From the NCBI GenBank assembly GCA_902771225.1, contig CACXWH010000007.1, positions 1 through 50,080 on the forward strand: 50,080 nucleotides of DNA, given 5' to 3'. The notes beneath the pieces were generated by a model, which was not told the DNA's origin, did not search any database, and saw only the letters and a list, made by a program, of their open reading frames with translations. The DNA comes from an uncultured Methanobrevibacter sp. (GTDB taxonomy: Archaea; Methanobacteriota; Methanobacteria; Methanobacteriales; Methanobacteriaceae). Positions 21,015 to 29,162 of the stretch are shown one piece after another (within the stretch, counting starts at the first letter, position 1; every line of letters begins with the position of its first letter). The translations under genes were made by a program, and so were the position numbers.

Positions 21015-22406
21015 ATGGAAAATGAAAATATAGAACTAATTACCAGAGACCCCAAAAAAGCTATAATAAAACTTAGCATTCCTATTTTTATTACATTAAT
21101 TATTTCATTTGTTTATAATTTAATTGATACGGTCTGGGTAGCGGGTTTAGGTCCTAATGCACTTTCTGCAATTGCTTTTGTAACACCAATATATATGCTT
21201 TTGATAAGTATCGGAAGCGGTATCGGTGCAGGTGCAAGCTCTTTAATTTCTATAAGTATTGGTGCTGAAGATCATAAACGTGCAAATAGGATAGGTCTTC
21301 ATGCATTGTTATTAGGAGGAATATTATCTATTATCCCTGCACTTTTAGTCTTATTTTATTTGAAACCTATTTTAATATTTGTAGGGGCAGGAGATGTTCT
21401 TAGTTATGCAATGGATTATGCTTATATAATGTTTTTATTCCTATTTGCCATTATATTCTCAAATATGGGATCATATTTATTTAGAGCTGAAGGTAATGCA
21501 AAAAGAGCCACACATGCAGTGTTTTTAAGTGCAATTTTAAATATAATATTAGACCCCATATTTATTTATACCTTAAATTTAGGAATGAAAGGTGCTGCAC
21601 TATCAACAGTAGTATCCGTTTTAATTTCCTGTATTATAATGGCTTATTGGATATGGATTAAAAAGGACAACTATCTTGAATTAACATATAAACATTTCAA
21701 ATTAGATTTAAATATTATAAAAGAAATTATGAGCCTTGCAATCCCTTCTACATTGGAAATAACAGTAATTTCAGCATTAACTTTATTAATAAATTTAATG
21801 ATTACACAAGCATCTGATTCTGTATCGGTGGGAGTATTTACAGTTTCTATGCAAGTAATCCAATTTACAGTTATACCATTAAATGCTATAGCAACAGCAC
21901 TTTTAACAGTTGCAGGTGTTGCTTATGGTGCTAATAATTTTAAAAACTTAAAAACTGCACATTCTTTTTGTATTAGGATAGGTTTTATATTAGCAGTAGT
22001 CGCAGCAATTTTAATGATTGTATTTTCATCACCTATTGCAACAATCTTTAGTTATTCCAATAAAAGTGTAGGATTAACACCCCAAATTGCATCAACAATA
22101 TCTATATTAAGTTTATATGTTATAGCACTACCTCATGGACTAATGTCAAATTCACTATTTCAAGCAATTGGAAAAGGATTATATAGTTTAATCCTAACAA
22201 TTATAAGGGCATTACTGCTACAGTTAGTATTTGCATATTTATTCTGTTTCACTTTTGGATGGGGTTTAAATGGAATATATGCTGGTATGATATTTGGAGC
22301 TTTCATAGGTTCATTAATTGGGTATATATGGGCTAAAATATTTATTATAAACAAATTAGAAAAAAGACATATTAAATCGGTTCATGAAATTATTAAACAC
22401 GAATAA
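21015..22406 (+). CDS. MATE family multidrug/metabolite efflux transporter
   Basis: This is a polytopic membrane protein of about 463 residues with around 12 hydrophobic segments and the two-half layout of MATE (MatE) exporters. The N-terminal segment LSIPIFITLIISFVYNLIDT and the related second half (SLAIPSTLEITVISAL) are typical. MATE proteins expel organic compounds in exchange for H+ or Na+. I prefer the ATG at 21015 because GTGA lies eight bases upstream; a GTG start at 21003 would add four residues and use up that site. It is divergent from the NRPS, with the transposase remnant between. A MatE gene next to an NRPS is also reported for Methanobrevibacter ruminantium, so export of the peptide is the natural inference. 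Confidence 0.9.
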   Translation: MENENIELITRDPKKAIIKLSIPIFITLIISFVYNLIDTVWVAGLGPNALSAIAFVTPIYMLLISIGSGIGAGASSLISISIGAEDHKRANRIGLHALLLGGILSIIPALLVLFYLKPILIFVGAGDVLSYAMDYAYIMFLFLFAIIFSNMGSYLFRAEGNAKRATHAVFLSAILNIILDPIFIYTLNLGMKGAALSTVVSVLISCIIMAYWIWIKKDNYLELTYKHFKLDLNIIKEIMSLAIPSTLEITVISALTLLINLMITQASDSVSVGVFTVSMQVIQFTVIPLNAIATALLTVAGVAYGANNFKNLKTAHSFCIRIGFILAVVAAILMIVFSSPIATIFSYSNKSVGLTPQIASTISILSLYVIALPHGLMSNSLFQAIGKGLYSLILTIIRALLLQLVFAYLFCFTFGWGLNGIYAGMIFGAFIGSLIGYIWAKIFIINKLEKRHIKSVHEIIKHE

Positions 22407-22430
22407 TTTAATGGGTGAGTAGAATTATTA

Positions 22431-22768
22431 ATTTAAATATTTAAGAATTTTATCTATATCCTTATCAATAATATCATCATGTGTTGAATTAATATTGATA
22501 AACTCATAATCTGAAGACATTTCATCTAATTCTTCTTTAAATTTATTCGTTGTACTTAAATAAATAAGATGCGAATTTACTTTTGTTTAGGTAAATTCCA
22601 TAATATTACTAAGTAAAACTTCTATAATTTTCCCGTCTAAATTTATCATTTAAAATATTCAAAATCAGAATTTTCATTCTTTAATAAAATTTAATAAATC
22701 AGAATCATTATCTTAAGAATTAGAGATAAATCATTTGGGAAGTATTTTTCATCTAAGTAAAACATCTT
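22431..22768 (-). pseudogene. Degenerate gene remnant between MATE and rio1
   Basis: On the minus strand this interval reads as broken pieces of protein: DGKIIEVLLSNIMEFT, a stop, then HLIYLSTTNKFKEELDEMSS continuing in frame to a stop at 22431. Shorter open fragments such as FYLDEKYFPNDLS lie upstream in other frames. The amino acid composition is coding-like but stops interrupt every frame, so I read it as an eroded gene. I do not recognise the family. Confidence 0.45.
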
Positions 22769-23539
22769 TTACCAAGGATTCACATATTCCCAAATTTCTT
22801 CAAAACTAGTTTTTACTCCCAATTTGCTGTATTCACGAACAAGAGTATTGATATCTCTTTCAATCAACTCTTTTGATATTGGATTATCCAAAACTACTGA
22901 TTGAGAAACATCAATGATAACTGGAGTTTCATCTTTATTTAATATATTATAATTGGATAAGTCTCCATGTGCTAATTTAGCATCGTTAACAAACTTTTTC
23001 AATTCAACTAATAGCTTATTGAAAAATTCATTTGGGTCTTCGGGAGGATTATTTTTAACGGGTTGTGCTGGATTTCCATTTTCATCCCCTATAAATTCGA
23101 TTAATAATACATTATTTGCACTGGTGATTGGTTTTGGAACAGTTACTCCAGCATCATACAATCGTGTCAGGTTTTTAAATTCTTTAGTAACCCATGAATA
23201 GATGATTTTACGTTTATTTTTTGTTTTCACATTAAATCTCGGGTCGCCTTTCAGATAATAATCCATTTTTTTAAAATCAGAAGTAGCTATCCTATATATT
23301 TTGACTGCTACAAATTTTTCATCATCAGTAATGCCTGTAAGCACATTAGCTTCTTTACCAGTACTTATGGCTCCATTTAAAATGTCAATGTATCCTTGAT
23401 TAGCTAATTTGTATAATGTTTCTAAAGTAATTTTATCAAAAATTTCATTTCCTGTTTTTCTATCTGAACTGTCTTTCTTTCTTTTTTCAGAATGAATTTT
23501 CTGATGCTTAGCATCAGCTTTAGCTACTTTAGAATCCAT
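22769..23539 (-). CDS. rio1: RIO1-type serine/threonine protein kinase
   Basis: This 256-residue atypical kinase/ATPase is involved in late maturation of the small ribosomal subunit. The RIO1 nucleotide loop STGKEANV is at 59-66, the ATP-contacting Lys at 80 (VAVKIYR), the catalytic HGDLSNYN at 191-198 (Asp193, Asn198) and the metal-binding Asp at 210 (IIDVSQ). The length and the basic N-terminus fit archaeal Rio1. It lies 32 bases after aIF1A on the same strand and is probably cotranscribed, a common archaeal pairing that links initiation factor and ribosome assembly. Confidence 0.95.
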   Translation of the reverse strand: MDSKVAKADAKHQKIHSEKRKKDSSDRKTGNEIFDKITLETLYKLANQGYIDILNGAISTGKEANVLTGITDDEKFVAVKIYRIATSDFKKMDYYLKGDPRFNVKTKNKRKIIYSWVTKEFKNLTRLYDAGVTVPKPITSANNVLLIEFIGDENGNPAQPVKNNPPEDPNEFFNKLLVELKKFVNDAKLAHGDLSNYNILNKDETPVIIDVSQSVVLDNPISKELIERDINTLVREYSKLGVKTSFEEIWEYVNPW

Positions 23540-23571
23540 TATAATCAGTAAAAAAAAAGTAAATGGTGGGG

Positions 23572-23877
23572 TTACATTTTCAAGTAACCTTTTCTTTCAA
23601 GCCAGTTAGATTCGGTTTTGGTGTATCTCCAGATTACGTCTCCTTTTTCATCGGATTGGAAATCCCATGGTTTTACAAGGATAACATCTCCTTCACGAAT
23701 CCAAATACGTTTTTTCATTTTTCCAGGAATTCTAGTCATTCTAATATGTCCATCTGCACATCTGACTTTTAATTTCCCATGACCCATAATCTGTTCAACC
23801 ACACCTGGTATTTCTCCCTTTTTAGGAGTTCTCACTCTTCTATATTCTTGCTGATTATTGTTATTAGATTTAGACAA
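23572..23877 (-). CDS. eif1A: Translation initiation factor aIF1A
   Basis: This 101-residue OB-fold factor binds the ribosomal A site and helps select the start codon. The core RTPKKGEIPGVVEQIMGHGK followed by VRCADGHIRMTRIPGK and IWIREGDVILVKPWDF is diagnostic. The start is set at a TTG (23877-23875) because a strong GGAGGAGA ribosome binding site lies just upstream and the resulting MSKSNNNNQQ begins like family members. An upstream ATG at 23910 would place that site inside the coding sequence. It is first in the aIF1A-rio1 unit and divergent from moeA. Confidence 0.95.
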   Translation of the reverse strand: MSKSNNNNQQEYRRVRTPKKGEIPGVVEQIMGHGKLKVRCADGHIRMTRIPGKMKKRIWIREGDVILVKPWDFQSDEKGDVIWRYTKTESNWLERKGYLKM

Positions 23878-23986
23878 ATACTCTCCTCCAAAATTCAAAT
23901 ATAAATTCACAATTTATATAAATTATTTATATATTTATTAATATACTATATATTAATTTATTGGATTTTAGAAAAAAGGTGTTTGA
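23878..23986. promoter_or_regulatory. Divergent promoter region between aIF1A and moeA
   Basis: This A+T-only core contains overlapping TTTATATAAATTATTTATATA-type TATA boxes (about 23913-23955) that can serve both directions. GGTG ahead of moeA and GGAGGA ahead of aIF1A supply the ribosome binding sites. Confidence 0.55.
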
Positions 23987-25210
23987 ATGGGTACCGAATT
24001 TTTAAAAATAAAAGAATGTGATGAAGCACAAGAAATTATTCAAGATTTATTTGATAAATACTGTAATGCGGAAAGTGAAGAGATTAATTGTGAAGATGCT
24101 TACGGAAGAGTATTATTCAATGATGTTTACAGTAGAATGGATTTTCCACCATTTGACAAAGCTTTAAAAGACGGTTTTGCAATTTTATCTGAAGATAGTT
24201 ATGGAGCAAGCGAAGAATCTCCAAATACATTAGAAATCATAGATTTTCTAGAAGCAGGTTCTATTACTGATAAAAAAGTTGAAAAAGGTAAATGTGTTGA
24301 AATCAGTACTGGAGCTGCAATGCCTGAAGGTGCAAATGCTGTTGTAATGGTAGAATATTGCGAAAAATTTGATGATAAAGTTAATTTATTGACAACTGCA
24401 ACTCCATCCCAAGATGTTGCTAAAAAAGGCTCTGACATTGAAGAGGGTAATTTAATTCTTAAAAAAGGTGATGTTTTAAATCCCGGTAAAATTGGTGTTT
24501 TATTATCTCAGGGATTTAAAACGATTGAAGTATTTAAAAAACCAACTGTTGGTGTTATTTCATCCGGAAATGAAATTACAATGCAGGGTGAGGATTTGCC
24601 ATTTGGAAAGATTTATGATGTAAATGGAAATATGATTAAAAATGATGCCGTATCTTGCGGCGCCGATGCAAAATTTTTAGGAGTTGTTAGAGATAATTAC
24701 GACCAGGTTAAAGAAAAAATCCGAGAATCATTAAAAGATGTTGATATTTTATTATGTTCCGGCGGAACCTCAGCTGGTCTTGGCGATGTAATAAAACATG
24801 TTTTGGATGAGTTGGGTGAAGTTTATATTCATGGAATATCTGTCCAGCCGGGCAAACCAACAATTGTCGGGGTCATTGATGAGAAATTAGTAATAGGATT
24901 ACCTGGAAATCCTGTTTCAGCATTAATGATATTCAATGCATTTGTTGCACCTCCATTAACTGAAGTTGCAGGCATTGAAAAAGACTTCGAACAAAAGGTA
25001 ATTAAAGGAGTTATGTCAAGAAGAATCCACTCTCCTGTTGGACGTATGCAATATCAGCTGGTAAAAGTAGATGGAAGTGAAATACAGCCAATATTTAAGG
25101 ATTCCGGAGCTATTTTCTCATTGTCCAGCGCTGATGGTTATGTCAAAGTAGAAAAATCAGTTGAATTATTGGATGAAGGTGAGGAAGTAGAAGTTTATTT
25201 ATTTAATTAA
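23987..25210 (+). CDS. moeA: Molybdopterin molybdenumtransferase MoeA
   Basis: This 407-residue enzyme inserts molybdate (or tungstate) into adenylated molybdopterin, the last step of the cofactor needed by formylmethanofuran dehydrogenase and formate dehydrogenase. The N-terminal motif DFPPFDKALKDGFA (52-65) matches the MoeA substrate loop. The central MoaB/MogA-like fold shows SSGNEI and CSGGTSAGLGD, and LPGNPVSALM lies near residue 305. A C-terminal beta domain follows. The length is normal. Start ATG follows GGTG. It leads a plus-strand group with the GyrI-like gene and a small charged protein. Confidence 0.95.
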   Translation: MGTEFLKIKECDEAQEIIQDLFDKYCNAESEEINCEDAYGRVLFNDVYSRMDFPPFDKALKDGFAILSEDSYGASEESPNTLEIIDFLEAGSITDKKVEKGKCVEISTGAAMPEGANAVVMVEYCEKFDDKVNLLTTATPSQDVAKKGSDIEEGNLILKKGDVLNPGKIGVLLSQGFKTIEVFKKPTVGVISSGNEITMQGEDLPFGKIYDVNGNMIKNDAVSCGADAKFLGVVRDNYDQVKEKIRESLKDVDILLCSGGTSAGLGDVIKHVLDELGEVYIHGISVQPGKPTIVGVIDEKLVIGLPGNPVSALMIFNAFVAPPLTEVAGIEKDFEQKVIKGVMSRRIHSPVGRMQYQLVKVDGSEIQPIFKDSGAIFSLSSADGYVKVEKSVELLDEGEEVEVYLFN

Positions 25211-25239
25211 ATTTAAAATAATTATTAAAGGGTGAAAGA

Positions 25240-25701
25240 ATGGAACATGAAATAAAAATTATTCCTGATCAGAAATTAGCTATTATAAATTATAAAGGTC
25301 CAATTGAAGATTTAGATATCTTAGTTTCTAAATTAGCTGATTGGGTCGATACAGAAGATGTAGAAACTGAAGGTGAGCCTTTTATTGTTTATTATTCACC
25401 AAGACATGAAGTAAATGATGGCGATGCTGTTTTTGATGTTGGAATTGTAATTAATGAGGATGCGGATGAAAAAGATATGATTCGTGTCGTTGACATGGTT
25501 GAACATAAAATGTTGTGTGGAATCCATGAAGGGCCAACAGATAATATTTTGGATACTTATGAAGAATTAGTTGAGGTTGCACAGGCAAACAACTATGATA
25601 TAATAGGGTCACCGAAAGAAGTATTCATAAAAAGCGTTTACAACTGTGATAATGAAGAAGAGTTTTTAACTGAAATTCAATTACCTATTATTGAAATGTA
25701 G
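25240..25701 (+). CDS. GyrI-like small-molecule-binding domain protein
   Basis: This 153-residue soluble protein matches the GyrI-like/AraC effector-binding fold as a stand-alone domain. The opening IKIIPDQKLAIINYKGP, the central FIVYYSPRHEVNDGDAVFDV and the later CGIHEGPTDNILDTYEEL give the usual pattern. Such proteins bind small hydrophobic or cationic ligands, or hydrolyse them in some subfamilies; the ligand here is unknown. GGGTGA is placed well ahead of the ATG. It follows moeA by 29 bases and so probably shares its transcript, but no functional link is known to me. Confidence 0.8.
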   Translation: MEHEIKIIPDQKLAIINYKGPIEDLDILVSKLADWVDTEDVETEGEPFIVYYSPRHEVNDGDAVFDVGIVINEDADEKDMIRVVDMVEHKMLCGIHEGPTDNILDTYEELVEVAQANNYDIIGSPKEVFIKSVYNCDNEEEFLTEIQLPIIEM

Positions 25702-25711
25702 GGGTGCTATT

Positions 25712-25975
25712 ATGGCAAAAAAAAGAAAAAATGAAGATGAATTTGATGTGGATGAAGAAATTAAAAGAATATCCAAATCAATTGATATTCAGATTATAAA
25801 ATCAGAAAATTCTTATGAAAATCTGTTTAATAAATTAGATGATGATATTGATAAAGCAATATCTAAAAAAATAAAAATGTTTGATGAATCTAAAGATTTA
25901 ACCTCAAAACATATCATGACGGATTATACAGATAATGCATTGGAAAGATATAAGAGAAAATTAAATAAAATCTAA
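25712..25975 (+). CDS. Small charged hypothetical protein
   Basis: This 87-residue protein of unknown function is rich in Lys, Asp and Glu, with a predicted helical middle (DEEIKRISKSIDIQI) and a basic end (ALERYKRKLNKI). It has no membrane segment or cysteine. I start it at the ATG at 25712, which follows GGGGTG; an upstream ATG at 25691 would overlap the GyrI-like gene and lacks a site. It ends 34 bases from the convergent pmbA gene. Confidence 0.65.
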   Translation: MAKKRKNEDEFDVDEEIKRISKSIDIQIIKSENSYENLFNKLDDDIDKAISKKIKMFDESKDLTSKHIMTDYTDNALERYKRKLNKI

Positions 25976-26009
25976 TTTTCCTTATTTAATATTTTTTTAA
26001 ATTCAGATT

Positions 26010-27317
26010 CTAAAGACCAATAACTTTTAAATCATGAAGCATAATTTTTGGGATAATGAATGAGCCTTTTTGTTTTATTTCAGATTCAATACTTTCACAT
26101 TTTTTCATTAATTCATAAATGTTACCTGAAATCATGGCTTTTTTAACCCCATCTGTTATTTCTCCATTTTCAACAGTAAATGCATTACTCAATTCCACAG
26201 AAAAATCTCCAGAAATAGGATTTGCAGTATGTGCTCCTAAAACATTTGTAGTTATTATTCCAGAATCAATTTCATCCAATCCAATACTATTTTTAAATTT
26301 CAATTCAAGATTTGATGGTGATACATCAGGTGTTGTTAAGTATGATGCCCTATATCCGTTTGATGTACTTTCACATCCTGATTTGTTAGCAGTATAAATA
26401 TCATATAAAAATGATTTTAAAACACCATCTTCAACAAGCGTTGTTTTTTTAGATGCCGTTCCTTCACCATCACATTTTGATGTTCCCATTGCATTTTCTA
26501 ATAATGGATTATCAATAATGGTGAGGTTGGAATCAGTAATTTCAGTATTGATTTTATCATGAAGTATTGATCTTCCTCTTAAAACATTTTCTGAGTTGAA
26601 TCCTTGAATAAATGTTGAAAGTAATCCTGATGCAGCATAATAATCAAGAATAACATCACAATTTTTTGTTTCAATTGTTTTTGGGTAAAGGGAATCATGA
26701 ACTAGTTTACATGCATCATCAGTTAATTTTTCATATTCCAAATCTAAATGTCTGGAGCTATTATAATCATATGATGCTGCATATTGCCCATCTTTTTCAA
26801 TATAAACTGATAATCCTCCACTAAATCCAGTTCCTTTATCATAAATAGACACACCATTGGAGTTAATAATTAATTCCTCTCCTTTTGATGCTGAAAAACC
26901 GGCGGATGTTACATTACAATCATTATCTTTGGTGCGTTCAATAATATTTTCTAAAAATTTGCAGCATTCATCTAGACTTAAATCATCATATCTTGCATCA
27001 TATGTTCCTTTAACATCAGTAACTTTTTCAACATGTGCAAATTCATAATTTTCATCAAGTTTATTTAGTTTTGCATTGTCCAATGCTTTTTGGGCAGTTT
27101 CATAAATTTTGTCTAAGTCAGTTGTGTATGCAAAACCAATTTTATTATCTTTAATTATGCGAATTCCAACGCCCTTTTCAATTTCCTGCTTGGCAAAACT
27201 TAAAATATCATTTTTTGATTCAACATTAATAGTTTCACTATTGGCTATAAAAATTTCCCAGTTATCAGATAGTTTTTCAACTTCTTTAACACACTTATCC
27301 GCTGTTTCATAAATCAT
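26010..27317 (-). CDS. pmbA: TldD/PmbA family protein (PmbA-like)
   Basis: This 435-residue protein belongs to the TldD/PmbA family, whose two-subunit form cleaves unfolded peptides and matures some ribosomal peptides. The N-terminal EKGVGIRIIKDNKIGFAYT and central LDYYAASGLLSTFIQGF are typical. The TldD metal motif HExxxH is absent, so this is the PmbA-type partner; no tldD is in the window. It follows phosphoglycolate phosphatase by four bases in a hypD-led operon. Confidence 0.85.
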   Translation of the reverse strand: MIYETADKCVKEVEKLSDNWEIFIANSETINVESKNDILSFAKQEIEKGVGIRIIKDNKIGFAYTTDLDKIYETAQKALDNAKLNKLDENYEFAHVEKVTDVKGTYDARYDDLSLDECCKFLENIIERTKDNDCNVTSAGFSASKGEELIINSNGVSIYDKGTGFSGGLSVYIEKDGQYAASYDYNSSRHLDLEYEKLTDDACKLVHDSLYPKTIETKNCDVILDYYAASGLLSTFIQGFNSENVLRGRSILHDKINTEITDSNLTIIDNPLLENAMGTSKCDGEGTASKKTTLVEDGVLKSFLYDIYTANKSGCESTSNGYRASYLTTPDVSPSNLELKFKNSIGLDEIDSGIITTNVLGAHTANPISGDFSVELSNAFTVENGEITDGVKKAMISGNIYELMKKCESIESEIKQKGSFIIPKIMLHDLKVIGL

Positions 27318-27321
27318 ATTA

Positions 27322-28029
27322 TCATCTCAATGCAAATTTATAAATAGCTTCAGCCACACCATCACCGAAGTTATTTTTACAAACATATGTGCTTTTTTCT
27401 TTTAAAGAATCATCAGCGTTCCCGACAGCTATTTTAACTCCCGCTTCTTTTAAAAATTCTTCATCATTTTCACTGTCGCCGATTGCCATAACATTTTCCA
27501 TACTGATGCCATTTTTTTCACATAATCTTCTTAATGATGATCCTTTATTAACACGTTTATCAGTAACATGGAGGGCAAAACCACTGTCATATATTTCTAA
27601 TTCATCAAGAAATTCATAATCCTTAAGTGCATCTTCTATGGCTTTTCTTTGAATAGTTTTATAAAAAACTATTTCAGTTGCACGGTAATTATTGTCGTGT
27701 GAAGCATGTTTATTGTAATTTTCACCTAATTTTTCTTTAAGATGAAGGTCTGCTTTTTCGATGTATTCGCTGTTAACTAAAATTTCAACAGAATTGTTAT
27801 TATATCCTTCTTTAAAAATCATTCCTCCATTTTCCGCTACAAGACCTCCACTACAGCCGATTAAAACTTCTGCAGCATATGCATAGTTAACTACATTTCC
27901 TGTAACGATTATTGTTGGAATTCCTTTTTCTTCTGCGGCTCGTAAAGATTCAATAGCAGAGATACATATTTTTCGTGTATCATCAGTTATTGTTCCATCT
28001 ATGTCAACAGCTATTGCTTCAATTTTCAT
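27322..28029 (-). CDS. Phosphoglycolate phosphatase, archaeal HAD type
   Basis: This 235-residue HAD hydrolase of subfamily IIB removes phosphate from 2-phosphoglycolate, although related enzymes accept other sugar phosphates. The nucleophile motif VDIDGTITDD gives Asp9 and Asp11, TGN at 43-45 is motif II, Lys162 lies in KRVNKGSS, and GDSENDEEF (184-192) is motif IV. The length matches archaeal enzymes. Its ATG is two bases after the hypD stop, so the two are probably translationally coupled. Confidence 0.85.
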   Translation of the reverse strand: MKIEAIAVDIDGTITDDTRKICISAIESLRAAEEKGIPTIIVTGNVVNYAYAAEVLIGCSGGLVAENGGMIFKEGYNNNSVEILVNSEYIEKADLHLKEKLGENYNKHASHDNNYRATEIVFYKTIQRKAIEDALKDYEFLDELEIYDSGFALHVTDKRVNKGSSLRRLCEKNGISMENVMAIGDSENDEEFLKEAGVKIAVGNADDSLKEKSTYVCKNNFGDGVAEAIYKFALR

Positions 28030-28031
28030 TG

Positions 28032-29078
28032 TTAACCTCTTGAGTATCTGTGGGCGATGTTACAAGTTCCTTCTTTACTTACCATGCATGCTCCAATTGG
28101 ATGGAGTGGATTGCACTCTTTTCTAAATAATGTACAATCTTCAGGCCTTTTCAATCCTCTTAAAATTGGTCCACAAATACATCCTTTTGGTGCTTCTTTC
28201 ACGTCTTTTACTTCAATATCATATTTTTCACGAGCATTATATTGTGAAAATTCATCTTTAATTTCTAAAACAGAATTAGGTATTTTAGGAAATCCTCTCC
28301 ATTCTCTGCTTGCAACATCAAATACTTCATCAATCATTTTTGTTGCAATTTCATTTCCCTCTTCTTTTACAGCTCTTGCATATTCATTATCTATTTTTGG
28401 TGTTTCATTATGAATTTGTCTTAAAATCATATAAACAGACATTAAAATATCTAAAGGATTAAATCCGGCAACTGCCTGTGGAATGCCAAAATCTGTAGAG
28501 AAATATTCAAATGGTTTTGTTCCGATAATTGTACAGACATGGCCTGGCTGAATCAATGCGTTTAAACTTGTCTGACCGGAATTAATTAAAAAATCAATGG
28601 CCGGAGGTATTAATCTGTGACAAGACAATACTGAAAAGTTTTCAGGAGGAGTAGATAATAATTCCGCTGCTGTTGTAGGGGCTGTTGTTTCAAAACCCGC
28701 TGCCATAAATACGACATCATTGTCTTCTTTTTCAGCTATTTCAATAGCTTTATTAATTCCATAAACTATCCTTACGTCTCCACCTTCAGCTTTAGCATCT
28801 GCAAGTGATCCTTTTGAACCCGGAACCCTTAACATATCTCCAAAGGTTGTTATTGTAACTCCTTTTTCAACTAATTCTAAACATTCGTCTATTTCACGGG
28901 ATGGAACAACACAAACCGGACAGCCCGGCCCTGCAACAATTTCTACTTCTTCAGGTAAGAGGCTTCTAATCCCATTTTCCATAATTGTATGTTCATGTGA
29001 ACCACACACGTGCATTATTTTAACAGGTGTTGCTAATTTGTTAATTCTATCCAATAACTCTTTTGACATATTTTTCAT
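28032..29078 (-). CDS. hypD: Hydrogenase maturation protein HypD
   Basis: This 348-residue [4Fe-4S] protein works with HypC and HypE to build the Fe(CN)2CO group of NiFe hydrogenases, here probably those for F420 reduction and ferredoxin. Conserved cysteines sit in MHVCGSHEH (Cys25) and GPGCPVCVVP (Cys53, Cys56). The C-terminal iron-sulfur region CICGPILRG with later Cys residues (ECNPLHPIGACMVS) is complete. The ATG is preceded by GGTGTTAAA. It starts a three-gene minus-strand operon and is divergent from the nonulosonic-acid operon. Confidence 0.95.
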   Translation of the reverse strand: MKNMSKELLDRINKLATPVKIMHVCGSHEHTIMENGIRSLLPEEVEIVAGPGCPVCVVPSREIDECLELVEKGVTITTFGDMLRVPGSKGSLADAKAEGGDVRIVYGINKAIEIAEKEDNDVVFMAAGFETTAPTTAAELLSTPPENFSVLSCHRLIPPAIDFLINSGQTSLNALIQPGHVCTIIGTKPFEYFSTDFGIPQAVAGFNPLDILMSVYMILRQIHNETPKIDNEYARAVKEEGNEIATKMIDEVFDVASREWRGFPKIPNSVLEIKDEFSQYNAREKYDIEVKDVKEAPKGCICGPILRGLKRPEDCTLFRKECNPLHPIGACMVSKEGTCNIAHRYSRG

Positions 29079-29162
29079 TTTAACACCAAAGATTTAATAT
29101 TATAATATATTAATATTAAGTATAGATATTAATTAAATTTTTTTATATTTTTTAGTGATAAC
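29079..29162. promoter_or_regulatory. Divergent promoter region hypD / CMP-sugar synthetase operon
   Basis: This 84-base AT-rich spacer has TATA-like runs on both strands (TTAATATTATAATATATTAA and TTTTTTTATATTTTTT). GTGATAAC precedes the plus-strand ATG and GGTG the minus-strand one. Confidence 0.45.

Noticed and set aside
20816-21079. Minus-strand hydrophobic reading frames near the MATE start
   Set aside because: They overlap the transposase remnant and the MATE start on the opposite strand, have Phe/Leu-rich composition expected of AT-rich antisense, and no ribosome binding site.
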